From Bathymodiolus brooksi (Eukaryota > Mollusca > Bivalvia > Mytilida > Modiolidae): a stretch of DNA of 64,000 nucleotides. Below, piece by piece: positions 18,893-29,600 of this stretch; positions within the stretch are counted from its first letter, which is position 1; the number at the start of each line of letters is the position of its first letter. The stretch is taken from contig OY804582.1 in NCBI GenBank assembly GCA_963680875.1, positions 53,214,646-53,278,645 of the forward strand. The letters run 5' to 3'. The translations under genes were made by a program, and so were the position numbers. Under the pieces are notes generated by a model. The model was not told where the DNA came from, ran no database searches, and worked only from the letters and a program-made list of their open reading frames with translations.

Positions 18893-21470
18893 GCACTGTT
18901 TTAACTCGTTTAATTACTTCATCAATAAATTTGTCTGGGGCTTGCTCTATGATTTTTTCAGGAATTAAAGCAGTATCTATTGGCAATGGCATTTCTTTCC
19001 CAAATAACATATAGTAAGGAGAGAATTGTGTTGATTGAGTAGAAGGACTCATTCGAAATGCCATCATAACACTTGGTAAAATTCTTGACCAATTGTCTTG
19101 TTCTTTTGAGCAATATGCTCTTAAAGATTGAGCTAGGGTTGAATTTAATCTCTCACATGCAACATTACTCTGGGGATGATATGAGCTGGTATGGTGTCTT
19201 GTAACATTAAAGAGTTTGCAAAGTATAGAAACAATTTTTGAAAGAAAATTTTGTCCTCTGTCAGACACAAGGCTTCTACAAGCCCCGTATCTAGAAAAAA
19301 TTTCACTATACAGAATATCAGCTATTTCTTGAGCTTCCTGTGTTTTTAAAGGAAAAGCTTCAGCCCAATGAGAGAATGAATCTGTTACCAAAAGTATATA
19401 TTGATATCCTTCTTTTGTTTTTGGCAGCCCTGCTAAGATGTCCATATGCCATCGAGCAAAAACATCTTGAATTGGTAATGGTTGTAAAGGGGCATTACGA
19501 GCTTGGGTATTCCTTTTTACTCTCTGACAAATATCACATGACAAAATATAGTTTTGAATGAAGATATACATTCCTTTAAAATAGTATTTTTGCTTTATTG
19601 CCTCATAAGTTCTTTTGATGCCTAAATGACCTCCTCCGGCTTTTGAATCATGATACGACAGTAAAAGATCCATTCGCAGAGTTTCTGGAAGAGCGATTTG
19701 CTTAATTAATTCATTTTTATAAGTCTTCTTTTTAGATCTTGGTTGAAAAAAATGATAAAGGGTATCATTGACAATTTCATATTGATTTGATTCGTAGGGA
19801 ATTGCATGAGCTCTCTTTTTGTCAGCAGGGAGAGTTCCATTTTTGAGAAATTCATAAATTGGTCCAAAATAAGGACATTGTTTTTGTAATTCTGAAATTT
19901 TTTCTAAAGCACAAACATTTATAAATGACTGAGAATCAAATTGTTGTGGAATGTCATTAACATCATCACCCGCATACACAAAGGTGACTTCAAACAATTC
20001 CTTATTGGGAGATGAAACATTATTGTTGATATTTTGATAGTCACGCCTGGATAGTGCATCGCAATGTTGATTTTTCTTTCCTGGTCTATGAAGTACTTTA
20101 AATTTGTATTCTTGAAGTTTTAAAGCCCATCTGATTAATCGACTATTCGTATGTTTAATAGATTTTAACCAAGTTAAAGCTTTATGATCTGTATAAACAT
20201 CAAAAGTAGAATTTGCTAAATAAATATGAAAATAAGAGATTGCTGAAACCAATGCCAGTAATTCTTGTTCTGTTACTGAATAATGCTTTTCTGTATTTGT
20301 CAAAGCTCTTCCACCGTAGCCAATGACATGTTCTTTGTTGTCATCTCCTAATTGAGATAAAATGTATCCAATAGCTGAACCTGATGCATCAGAAGCAAGA
20401 ATAAAAGGTTTATTAAAATTAGGATATCCTAATACCGGTGCTGTTATTAAAGCTTGTTTTAATGTTTTAAAGGCGTTTTCACAATCATTAATCCATTTAA
20501 AACTTATATCTTTTGTCAATAAGCGGTTTAGTGGAGTTGCAATTTTTGCATAACCTTTTACATATTTCCTATAATAGCCGCTTAATCCCAGAAATGATCT
20601 AACGTCATGTTGATTTTGAGGAGTCGGAAAGGATTTAACAGCTTCTATTTTGGAAGGATCGACTTTTATTCCTTGTCTTGAAATGAAATGGCCTAAATAT
20701 AAAATTTCTGGCTTTGCGAATTCACATTTATTGGGTCTTAAGGTCAAATTTGCCATTCTTAATCTTTGAAAAACTAAATCTAAATGTTGTAAATGAGATT
20801 CCAAATCTTTTGACCAGATAATAACATCATCGACATAAACCAAACAATGTTTCCAGGTGAGTCCTCTTAACACTTGATTCATTAATGCCTGAAAGCTTTG
20901 ACATGCATTGTTAAGTCCATAAGGCATTCTTTTAAATTGGTATAAATTGTCATGTGTAATGAAAGCTGTTTTATGTTTTGTTTTATCATCTAAACCAAGT
21001 TGAAAATATGCTGAAGTTAAATCTAATTTGGTATAAATGGTAGCATTTGCTTGACCAATGGCGTCAAACACATCATCGAGACGGGGTAAGGGATATGTAA
21101 TCGGTTGTGTGACTGCATTTAATTTTCTATAATCAATTGCGAATCTAAATTCACCGTTTTTCTTTTTAACTAACACAATTGGGAAGCTATATTCGCTTGT
21201 GGAATGTTCAATAATATCATTTTTTAACATTACATCTATTTGTTTTTGAATTTCCTGTTTAGCTGCTGGGGATGTTCTATAAGGTCTACATTTAATTGGT
21301 TTTGAATCTCCCGTATCAATTGTATGTTTATACAAATTTGTTTTTCCTAGTTCTTGTAAGTTAGTTGCAAAAACATTCCTATTTTGATTTAAAAATTGAG
21401 TTAAAATTTCTTTTTGTTCTTCATTTAAATCTGAATTATCTAAGTCAAATTTGATATCGGATTTTTGCCG
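18813..21470 (-). CDS. pol: Pol: reverse transcriptase, RNase H, integrase
   Basis: The open frame extends from ~21470, where it overlaps the protease frame, to a stop at 18813. Taking the first ATG-like residue (21335) as 1, RT spans ~15-200 with IDYRKLNAVT and catalytic YVDD at 167-170. RNase H follows with FILASDASGSAIG and YTDHKALTWL. The integrase has an HHCC-type finger (ending CDICQRVK), then the D,D,E triad in MDILAG, VSDRGQNF and ACERLN. The order RT-RH-IN is that of Ty3/Gypsy. The frame lies one base back (-1) from protease, consistent with ribosomal frameshifting near an A-rich site (caaaaat, ~21470). Premature end at 18813 through a homopolymer slip (see 18260). Confidence 0.93.
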   Translation of the reverse strand, partial: RQKSDIKFDLDNSDLNEEQKEILTQFLNQNRNVFATNLQELGKTNLYKHTIDTGDSKPIKCRPYRTSPAAKQEIQKQIDVMLKNDIIEHSTSEYSFPIVLVKKKNGEFRFAIDYRKLNAVTQPITYPLPRLDDVFDAIGQANATIYTKLDLTSAYFQLGLDDKTKHKTAFITHDNLYQFKRMPYGLNNACQSFQALMNQVLRGLTWKHCLVYVDDVIIWSKDLESHLQHLDLVFQRLRMANLTLRPNKCEFAKPEILYLGHFISRQGIKVDPSKIEAVKSFPTPQNQHDVRSFLGLSGYYRKYVKGYAKIATPLNRLLTKDISFKWINDCENAFKTLKQALITAPVLGYPNFNKPFILASDASGSAIGYILSQLGDDNKEHVIGYGGRALTNTEKHYSVTEQELLALVSAISYFHIYLANSTFDVYTDHKALTWLKSIKHTNSRLIRWALKLQEYKFKVLHRPGKKNQHCDALSRRDYQNINNNVSSPNKELFEVTFVYAGDDVNDIPQQFDSQSFINVCALEKISELQKQCPYFGPIYEFLKNGTLPADKKRAHAIPYESNQYEIVNDTLYHFFQPRSKKKTYKNELIKQIALPETLRMDLLLSYHDSKAGGGHLGIKRTYEAIKQKYYFKGMYIFIQNYILSCDICQRVKRNTQARNAPLQPLPIQDVFARWHMDILAGLPKTKEGYQYILLVTDSFSHWAEAFPLKTQEAQEIADILYSEIFSRYGACRSLVSDRGQNFLSKIVSILCKLFNVTRHHTSSYHPQSNVACERLNSTLAQSLRAYCSKEQDNWSRILPSVMMAFRMSPSTQSTQFSPYYMLFGKEMPLPIDTALIPEKIIEQAPDKFIDEVIKRVKTVHDVARSNVELTQGKNKEYYDKKNKIT

Positions 21471-22243
21471 ATTTTGCTGTTTATTGTTTGATTGATCCTT
21501 TTATTACTCATATCAATAATGTCAAAATGGTCTATTTTATCAATAGAAGCTATGACATAACCTGAATGTACTTGTATAATATCATCTGTGGGATTTAAAA
21601 CTTGAATAAATAAAGACTCCGGTTTATTCTTGATTAAACACTTAGCTGCTACAAAACTATATTTTGTAGTTTTCAGATTTGGTTCCAAAAGAACTGTTTC
21701 ATTTGACTTTGTTTTTGACAAACGAATTTTTTTGTTTTGAATTGAATTAGGAGGAATATCAGTAGTTTTTGAAACTATAGCAAATCCTTGTGAAATGTGA
21801 ATGATATTGACATTAACAGTATTTTGTCTTAATGATAAAGTGTTATTTTGCCAATCTAAACAAGCCTCATTTTTTTGAAGAAAATCTGTTCCCAAAATCA
21901 TTGACTGCCTTAAAGCTGGGATTACGTAAAATGTTTGTGACAACGAAAGACCACCAATAGAAAATTGGAGATCAATTTGACCTTGAATTGGATGAGTAGC
22001 ACCGCCGGCGCCAATGATATGTGGTACTTTTGGAGTTTTTAACGGTAATGATGCAAATTCTGATTTTTGAAATAAATTTCCGTTAATGGCCGAAATTGTT
22101 GAGCCACTGTCTAAAAGTGCTCGTGCTTTACAGTTTCCTAGCCGAATGGGAATTAAACACTTTTGCATTTGCGTTTTCACTGTTGTGACTTTATTTACTT
22201 TTGTGTGCCTGTCCGAGAGGAAATCTCGAACTGGCGCGTACCC
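21440..22243 (-). CDS. pro: Retroviral-type aspartic protease region
   Basis: In the same frame as gag and separated from it only by the UAG at 22244-22246. The catalytic motif is LLDSGSTISA, with the second conserved block MILGTDFLQK (flap/ILGxDFL). About 100 further residues after the protease core have no assigned function. The stop at 21440 overlaps the start of the pol frame. Confidence 0.85.
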   Translation of the reverse strand, partial: GYAPVRDFLSDRHTKVNKVTTVKTQMQKCLIPIRLGNCKARALLDSGSTISAINGNLFQKSEFASLPLKTPKVPHIIGAGGATHPIQGQIDLQFSIGGLSLSQTFYVIPALRQSMILGTDFLQKNEACLDWQNNTLSLRQNTVNVNIIHISQGFAIVSKTTDIPPNSIQNKKIRLSKTKSNETVLLEPNLKTTKYSFVAAKCLIKNKPESLFIQVLNPTDDIIQVHSGYVIASIDKIDHFDIIDMSNKRINQTINSKIGKNPISNLT

Positions 22244-23656
22244 CTATTGTGGTGGGACCCTTCTTGACGATTGACAAACCCTTGAAAAATGGCCGATTTT
22301 ATTGCACAGATGGCAAATAACATTTCTAGCTGGACATTGAGGTTTAAACTGACAATTAGTTCCGCAATAAAAACATTTGAATTGGTTATCAACAGGTTGA
22401 TATCGTTGCTGATTTGATTGCCTTTGGGGTCTATGAATTTGTGAATTAGAATAATTTTGTCTTTGATTTTGAATAAGGCGTGGTCTTTGAAATCTATTTT
22501 GTTGTACCCTATTTTGAGGTCTTTGAGGAGCATAATAAGGCCTTTGAGGAACATAATAAGGCATTGATTGAGGTGGTTGATAGAATTGATTCTGTTGATT
22601 TTGATAACTATTATCAGTTTGTGGTGGGACATCCTGTACAATATTTATAGATTTCAATTGATCTTTTAAAGTTTGAATTTCCTCTAAAACGGTTTGACTA
22701 ATAGTATTAACAGTGTTTGAAGAAATAGCTTTCTCCGCCAAAGTAGCACAATGTCTCAACTCTTCAACATTTTTTGGCTCTTTTGTCATAACAATGGTTT
22801 TTAATTCAGGTTTTAACCCATTCACGGCCACAGCCAACAATATGTCATCAGATATATTCCTGTTTGTAGCCAGTTGATATAGTCGACTTAAATAGTCAAG
22901 TACAGACTCATTCCTTCCTTGATGAGTTTGTAAAATAGTCAAATCCAAAAGATGTTGCTTGTCCTTAAATCGCTTTTTAAATAATGTGATCAAATTATCA
23001 AAATTTGCTTTTTGAGAATCTGGTATAGTGTTATACCAGATTTTAGCATGACCCTCTAGATGAAAGGGGAAGGAGTCTGCGCTTTTTTTGTCTGATAAAT
23101 CATAAAATGAACAATAATGCTTATACATAGATAACCAAGTATCAACATTTTGCGTATTGTCTCCTTTAAATTTGTCAATTTTTAAATTTGACGCCGTATT
23201 AAAAATATTAAAGTTCTGACTTGTACCTGATGAGAGTGGTGTAGCTCCTGAAGTTGTTGGTATCGGAAGCGGTGCTGTTGGTACGGAACTTGATGGTGGC
23301 ACCAACCTAATGATGGACGGCTTGCTGAATGACTGCGGAGTCCTCAGTGGTGTCCCAGGCGTTGCTGATGATGTAGATTGGTCAGCTTGATGCCGGAGTA
23401 TCGGCGGTCTTGGGACGAATCTTTGTAGAACAGGAGTAGACGTAGTCACAGATGCAGGTAAGGTTTTGGAAGCCAATGGAATTGTAGCGTTGTCCGCTCC
23501 TTCAAATGTTTTGTGCTGATCAGTAGTTAATAGATCATCCTCCGACAATTCATCATCTGGTTGATGAGGAGTCTTGAAAATGTCTTGAATGAGTCTTTGT
23601 TGTACCACTGTTTTGTAGTTTGATGGAGTGGCTCCCTTTTTCATCTTCTCCACCAC
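22244..23656 (-). CDS. gag: Gag polyprotein
   Basis: The first ATG is at 23644, only ~15 bp inside the 5' LTR border. Pro/Ser/Thr-rich N-terminus (~130 aa), then a Ty3/Gypsy capsid-type region (TWLSMYKHYCSFYDL, GHAKIWYNTIPDSQ, LDYLSRLYQLA), a Gln/Pro/Tyr-rich linker and two zinc knuckles. The second is canonical (CHLCNKIGHFSRVC). The first, CFYCGTNCQFKPQC, lacks the usual His. Ends with TAG in the context CAA TAG GGG, after which the same frame continues into protease. Confidence 0.88.
   Translation of the reverse strand: MVEKMKKGATPSNYKTVVQQRLIQDIFKTPHQPDDELSEDDLLTTDQHKTFEGADNATIPLASKTLPASVTTSTPVLQRFVPRPPILRHQADQSTSSATPGTPLRTPQSFSKPSIIRLVPPSSSVPTAPLPIPTTSGATPLSSGTSQNFNIFNTASNLKIDKFKGDNTQNVDTWLSMYKHYCSFYDLSDKKSADSFPFHLEGHAKIWYNTIPDSQKANFDNLITLFKKRFKDKQHLLDLTILQTHQGRNESVLDYLSRLYQLATNRNISDDILLAVAVNGLKPELKTIVMTKEPKNVEELRHCATLAEKAISSNTVNTISQTVLEEIQTLKDQLKSINIVQDVPPQTDNSYQNQQNQFYQPPQSMPYYVPQRPYYAPQRPQNRVQQNRFQRPRLIQNQRQNYSNSQIHRPQRQSNQQRYQPVDNQFKCFYCGTNCQFKPQCPARNVICHLCNKIGHFSRVCQSSRRVPPQ
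23635..23656 (-). other. Candidate primer-binding site overlapping gag start
   Basis: Three bases past the LTR border the minus strand reads TGGTGGAGAAG, starting with the TGG expected opposite tRNA CCA. It overlaps the first gag codons. The primer tRNA was not identified. Confidence 0.35.
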
Positions 23657-23658
23657 GT

Positions 23659-24364
23659 ATTATACTGATATTCTGGGATTTAAATGTTATTGTTCTTTTG
23701 TTTCGTCTTCCGACACTTATTGTACCAGTGATAATTATTGCTTGGATAAAGTTCACCAGTTCCGTATGGTTATTCGATAACTGCGGAACGGTCGCTCGGG
23801 GAACAGCTAGGCCGGGAACGAGGGAGACTCCTGCTTCGTTGAAGGCTTGAAAGAAAAGAAATTGGAACCGCACTGGGCTTTCCAACAATTCTTCCTTTTT
23901 ATATTAGACGAGGGGTAAAGTCGGTCATCTTGCTAAGTTAATATGACCTAATTATTTTGATTAAGTAATATTCTATTTCAACAATTCTGATATAACATTG
24001 TTTTTCTAGGTCACCTCCTACGTCAAGAAAATGTTGATTATTTTATTCTGGAAATAAAACTATACCGAGTCCATATTTTTCACATAGAATAAACACTTGA
24101 ACATTTGATCAAGTATTTCATATTAATTATGAATCGAACGAAATTGTGCCAACCTCTTGTACCACTCTTTGAACTATGATTTTATGAGAAGTAAAGAAGT
24201 TTGAACCAAAATAAATTTCTAGTTATGCAAGATTTTCTCTGCCAAATGTTTATTTTCATATGTCAATTAGGTCAGTGGTATTGATCTTTAACATTGGATT
24301 TCTAGAACAACAACTCAGTATTATATTTGCACTTTTAAAATTGATGAAAATTAATGCTATGATA
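23659..24364 (-). repeat. 5' LTR of the retroelement
   Basis: 706 bp; matches 13746-14451 with two differences that I can see. Contains the same TATA-like element on the minus strand (plus-strand ~23896-23907). Confidence 0.92.
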
Positions 24365-24562
24365 CTTCTCTGAAGCTATTGCACTGATTGAACCTAAATT
24401 GTGCATCAATCATTGGAAGGTCCTTTACAAACTTTGTGTTTTTTATGTTGATCGTAATTCCAAGATGACTACCACTGCAGGACATAGTTTTTACATAGGA
24501 CCAATTGGTTTTTTTTTATAACCAGGTGAACGATACAGGCTCTTGAGAGCCTCTGGTTTAAA
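24365..24562 (+). repeat. Dispersed long repeat, right part
   Basis: Resumes the unit broken at 13745 (cttctctgaagctattg, ggtcctttacaaac, ttttatgttgatcg) and ends with accaggtgaacgatacaggc and a short hairpin (ggctcttgagagcc). Pairs with the opening hairpin at 12661. Confidence 0.78.
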
Positions 24563-24623
24563 AAGTGGTGTTTTTTTATGCCATTTTGAATTTCCAAATG
24601 AGTTTTCATTGAAAATCTATTAA

Positions 24624-25021
24624 GGATGGTCACTCCTGAATTTGGTTTATATTAAGGATTTTATAAAACCTGCGGAAATTGATAAAATATTATTTACTAA
24701 ACAAATAAAATTGTAAACAGAAACATATAGGTCCGTGTGCTTATTTCCGAGATATAAGATGTTAAACATTTGGCGGGAAACCGAACTCCTCTAGATTTTA
24801 CCTTAAACTTAACATGTGGACAGTTTTAAGTCTTAAAAACAAGGAAATTGTATCAAGAATTTAATAAATTTTTAAACAATGGTATTTTATCATCTAAAGA
24901 AGCTATTGCTGCAATAAAAAGTGGGAGTCAGTGTGCAAAATATCTGTTGCCGCTTAAATGGATAGAACAAGAGGAGTTCGAAAATCTGAGAGAATTTCAA
25001 AAACATGAGGAGTGACCATCC
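24624..25021. mobile_element. 398-bp TTAA-flanked MITE
   Basis: Ends GGATGGTCACTCCT and its inverted form AGGAGTGACCATCC, flanked by TTAA on both sides (24620-24623, 25022-25025). Removing it restores 'gaaaatctattaatgggaaa'. No ORF of its own. Confidence 0.75.
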
Positions 25022-25025
25022 TTAA

Positions 25026-25364
25026 TGGGAAAACAAATTTCATTGATTTTCCCTCTGTTTCCCAAATTTGGAGCTGCCTTGAAATTATTGTACATAGAGC
25101 TATTTCCTCTTCACTGGATGTGATTGCCCTGTTCGGAATTGACCAAGAGCAACAAGACAAACTTGTGCAACCTTGTATTGCAGCAATCAGATATGCAGAA
25201 GCTGCGTGCTCTTCTGGAACATTTGAGTTCATTCACATTTCATCGTCAGTTCGTGTACCTCGTCGGCAAGATTTGCTGTCAATTGTTTTGTCGATTGTTG
25301 TTTGTTTTCCTGGCCCCGATGTCATAAAGAAAATTCTTTGCTGAGCAAGATTATTGGCTGTCGG
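25026..25364. other. Open on both strands, not assigned
   Basis: A ~330-bp stretch is open in a plus frame (containing QQDKLVQPCIAAIRYAEAAC) and a minus frame (VPEEHAASAYLIAAIQGC). I recognise neither. Could be a captured exon or chance. Confidence 0.3.
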
Positions 25365-25422
25365 AAATATGGGCTGTCGGAATAATGGGTTGTCGGAGTA
25401 ATGGGCTGTCGGAATAATGCTA
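25365..25422 (-). repeat. Inverted CCGACAGCCCA array
   Basis: About four units, on the plus strand ggctgtcggaataatg-like; counterpart of 11236-11330. Confidence 0.88.
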
Positions 25423-25968
25423 CGCTTCCGTGTTTACAAGATGTAAAGCACTTTACCGATTTTAAGGATATGTCCACAGTTTAATTGACATCTTGTGTTT
25501 AATTTATTCATGACTACTAGCACTAAGTGAATGTTTATTTACGTTAGACCTATGCATGTGCTGAAATCATGTAATATTATAACTTGTGTAGATCTGCGGT
25601 GAAGTTTCCGTCATCTTTAGTAAAAAGGTTGCGCCGAATAGATGTGGAAAGTTCAAACCCGTTTGAAAGGATATAAATATTTTGAAATTGAAAGAGATTT
25701 TTTAATAAACTTCGTGTCCTGATTGATGAGGATTTTAAATTTGGTGTTTACTGCTACTTGTTTGTGTTCGTTTCCTTGGTGGTGATACAGGCAATCTATA
25801 TCGAAATGTTTTTTTGTAAAGAGTCGATGTCAGTCCCCTTTTCCCCTTTCCCTTGAATCCTGGCATCTCCTAGTGAAAGTGGACAGAGAATAGATTATTT
25901 TGATTAGAGTATCTATCAGTTTTGTGTTTAAAAGTGTCAATTTATCAATTTTGCAGAAAACAATTAAC
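25423..25968. other. Internal part of the 16-kb insert, unassigned
   Basis: The ~25 bp next to the array match the flank of the left array (tgtttac near 11216-11222). The rest is not similar to the left side and shows no gene. Confidence 0.4.
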
Positions 25969-26474
25969 AAAACTAGCAAATCTCCTCATGCATTCGCAAT
26001 GTGCTCCATCAGAACCGATCTCCTCAAGCAGGAAAACGAGAAAATTGACAGTTTGTAGATTTATCTAGACTTCAATTAACTTCTGACGAATCGGAATTTA
26101 TCCCCGATTACATTTAGACTCCCATGATGAAAAAATATTGAAAATTTAACTTGCATCTTTGTCAAGAACAACTTAGAAATGTAAGAGTGTCACAATTTTC
26201 GTCATGTTTTTCGTGGGACGATTGATTTTGCGAGAGTTACACTTCATATACAAGAATAAACTATGCATGTTTCTAATCGTGAAAGCATTCGCCACAGCAT
26301 AGCATTCTCTGATTTTGCAATATTCGAGCAGTAAAAAAGAAAATTTCAATTTTTGACATGTACATACCTTGTGAAGCGTCTTCGTGAACTCTCCTCCACC
26401 AAAACCGGAAGTTATCCTCACGAATTTCTTTGCAGAACCAACTGTTCTGCTTGTGCCGATCATTACCAGCCGTG
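25969..26474 (-). repeat. Right terminal inverted repeat of the 16-kb insert
   Basis: Inverted partner of 10228-10731. The same exon-like frame is open here, with an extra in-frame codon. Confidence 0.8.
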
Positions 26475-26642
26475 ATATTCAAATCTATTCATATGGCCTT
26501 CTATGCGAACACGTCTTGAGCATGCGCACTGTTTATAAACAATATGTGGTTCTTGGGCAAAAGAGAAACTGTCAACGCGTGGAAGAAACCGGACTTTGAC
26601 GGATTCAGAGATAAAGAGGAATAGAAGTGAATTATTTTCCAA

Positions 26643-29600
26643 ATGGAACAAATGCAGGATATATGTAGGGGATCAGTTGGACCGTTGCCGTTGGATGGCG
26701 CGAACTCAAGGAAGTGCTTGATTAATATTGTTGATAGGTAAGCCGAGCATGTTGCCTTCTTTTCTCAATCGTTTTTCATATTTTACGAATTTATGTTGAT
26801 GCCTATGATCATTTTCGGTAGATATTAATCAATATATGTAATTTTGCACCTGGCAACAGCAAATTATTGTCAAGGAGTAGCATAAAACGGCCGTATTTGC
26901 GAGGTAAACACGCACAAATTTTAAGAGGCCAGCAAAGGGGAAATGGGGGTGCAAAAATGATATCAATGACAATGCAGTTTATTATTATCAATTTTAAAAA
27001 AAATATCGAATCAATTCATTTTTAATGCAAGAATTAAAACTGTACATGACTTAATGAAAACCCTATAAACTTCTTTTTATTCAAGCAAATTTATTTCTTT
27101 GATATACAACATATAATTAGGCTTTTAATTTTATCAAATTTCAACAACTTGGACATGAAACTTAGTTTTGGGAACCAAAAGTATATACCTTACTTTCTGC
27201 GAATTATCACTATAATGGAAAATCAGTATGTATTTTTCAAATAAAAGCTTTCTATTTAAAGAAGCTTCATTTCAATTGCACTTTTAGTTTGGATCTTGTA
27301 AGTATAATATATAATTATAAACAAGGTTTTGAAGAAATGATATGAATATCCATTGAAATTTTCAAGTTTCAGAACTTTTTTTATATATGACTACAAAATT
27401 TTACTGAAAATTTCAGAAATGTCCTAAAATGCATATTTTAGACCATGGCTAAATGAAAATCATTTTCAATTCCTTTATGCAAACAAGTTTATATCTTGGG
27501 TACTGGAAATACATTACATAAATAAGGTTAAAGTACTTTTCAACAAGTTTGAACATAACACTTTGTTATGGGAGCCAAAATTATATCTTCCTGTCTGAAT
27601 TATCACCATAGTGGAAAATCAGTATGTATCTTTTATATAAAAAGCTTTCCATTTAAATAAGTGTCATTTCAGTAGCATTTTTAGTTTGGATCCTGTAAGT
27701 GTGATACATAAACAAGGTTTTTAAAAAATAATATGAAGATCCATAGAAATTTGCAAGTTTCAGAAACTTTTCTATATATGTGACTATAAAATTTTACTGA
27801 AATGTCCTGAACTGCATATTTTAGACTATGACTAAATGAAAATCGTTTTCAATTTCCTTATGCAAACCAAGTTTATTTCTTGACTATTCTAAAAACATTA
27901 CATTAACTAGTTTTTTACTACATTTCAACAATTTTGGACATAATTTTTAGTTCAGGGAGCCAAAATTATACTTTACTATCTTAGAATTATCAACAGACAT
28001 GATAGAGGGAAATCAATATGTATTTTTCATATAAAGGCTTTCTATTTAAAGAATTGTCATTTGAACTGCTTTTTATCCCCTCGCAAACGAAGTTGCGAAG
28101 GGATATAGTAACGCTACCATCTGTCCGTCACATCCTTGTGAACACTCTAGAATCAACATCCTTCAATGGATTTTGACCAAACTTGGTACATACTTATTCC
28201 TTAAGAGAATTTGAAACCCTATTGATTTTCAAGGTCACAGGGTCAAATTTTTACTGCGTAACATCCTTGTGAACACTCTAGAATCAACATCCTTCAATGG
28301 ATTTTGACCAAACTTGGTACATACTTAGTCCTTAAGAGAATCTGGAACCCTATTGATTTTCAAGGTCGTATGTCAAAGATCAAGGTCACAGGCTAAAATT
28401 TGTACCGCATAACATCCTTTTGAACACTAGAATCAACATCCTTCAATGGATTTTTGACAAAACTTGGTACATACTTAGTCCTTAAGATAACCGAAACCCT
28501 ATTGATTTTCAAGGTCATAGCCTTATAGGTCAAAGGTCAAGATAACCGGGTCAAAATTTTACCGCATAACATCCTTGTGAACACTCTAGAATCAACATCC
28601 TTCAATGGATTTTGACCAAACTTGGTACAGACTTAGTCCTTCAGAGAATCTGGAACCCTATTGATTTTCAAAGTCAAAGGTCAAGGTCACTGGGTCGAAT
28701 TTTTAGGCGAGGGGATATGCCACGCTTTGCCCTTGTTTAGTTTGGATCTTGTAAGTATGATTTATAAACAAGATTTTTAAGAAATAATGTGAAGATCCAT
28801 AGCAATTTGCATGTTTCACAGTGTGTGAATTTAACAGTAGACCGATGGCCCATGTCTGTGTTAAAATCATGCAGGTTTTTGTAAAATTATCTAAATTTTT
28901 TAGGCAAATTACTACAAAAACTGGTAATTTCAGACAAATGTGATTTTGTAGTGATTGATATTTGTACTTTTGATTTAGATATTCTTACCAAGGTAATTCT
29001 AGAGTAGAAGAAATGAGCAGCCATCACATTTCAACGAAACGGATGAAACTGGAGAAATCGAGTTCATTTGTGAACCCATTTGAGTATGTTCATTTTGTTA
29101 AAGATTAGACATATTCTACATTATGTTTATAGGTAAATATTGTGTCAATATTGTTCAACACAGTCACTTGTATAACAGTTTCCTATTAATTATTGTGGCT
29201 TGCATAGTGATACTACTAGTAGCTATATTATATAGGGATCATGTTGGCTTCTGCGTCATCGTTACATTTTCATCAATCCACAAGCTGAAATGGCCAGTCC
29301 TCCATAGCTACTTACGGGAATGAAACCAAACGGGGACAGAATTGACGCACGTCTGGCGCACCAAATTTGTTCATGGAACTTTGATGTAATTTTGTCTCTT
29401 TACATTGGGTTGTGTAGATGTGTGCTGGATACATGTATATAGATTTAATATTATTTTGAAAAGCTTTTTCGTTATACAGCTGCACATCAGAACCATATAA
29501 CAAAATTTGTTTCGATATTATACACATACACTGTAATAAACAATTATTTTTTATTCTTACAGTCTCTCAATAGATATTACTGAAGAGGGCAGTGATGTTG

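Larger units (their letters stand above)
13746..24364 (-). mobile_element. Env-bearing LTR retroelement (Ty3/Gypsy-type, Metaviridae-like), 10.6 kb
   Basis: Identical-length 706-bp LTRs (13746-14451 and 23659-24364) flank minus-strand gag, protease, RT/RNase H/integrase, GPY/F-chromodomain-like, env-like and further small ORFs. It is bounded by a 5-bp duplication CTTCT (13741-13745 and 24365-24369). Joining the flanks restores a continuous 'cttcttctctgaa' unit of the host repeat, which confirms the insertion. I see two LTR-LTR differences (near 14385/14392 versus 24299/24305), so the insertion is recent. The LTR ends are not the usual TG/CA. Old copies of such elements are inactive DNA unless shown otherwise; here there are at least two apparent frame breaks. 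Confidence 0.93.
10228..26474. mobile_element. 16.2-kb insert with ~505-bp terminal inverted repeats
   Basis: Starts CACGGCTGGTAATCGGCAC and ends with the inverted form ...ACCAGCCGTG. Arms 10228-10731 and 25969-26474 are near-identical inverted repeats. It is flanked by ATATT at 10223-10227 and 26475-26479. Comparison with the intact transposon copy, where 'caatattcaaatc' is continuous, shows this to be an insertion with a 5-bp duplication. Content: a SINE, CCGACAGCCCA arrays near both ends, a dispersed long repeat and the LTR element. No transposase was recognised. Confidence 0.72.

Noticed and set aside
22086..22274. Plus-strand ORFs inside the retroelement (also 18273, 18440, 18645, 19340, 20362)
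   Set aside because: Shadows of gag/pol on the opposite strand.
28076..28735. CRISPR-like array of regularly spaced repeats
   Set aside because: Eukaryotic context; the units are long, contiguous and lack unique spacers; it is a MITE with internal tandem units.
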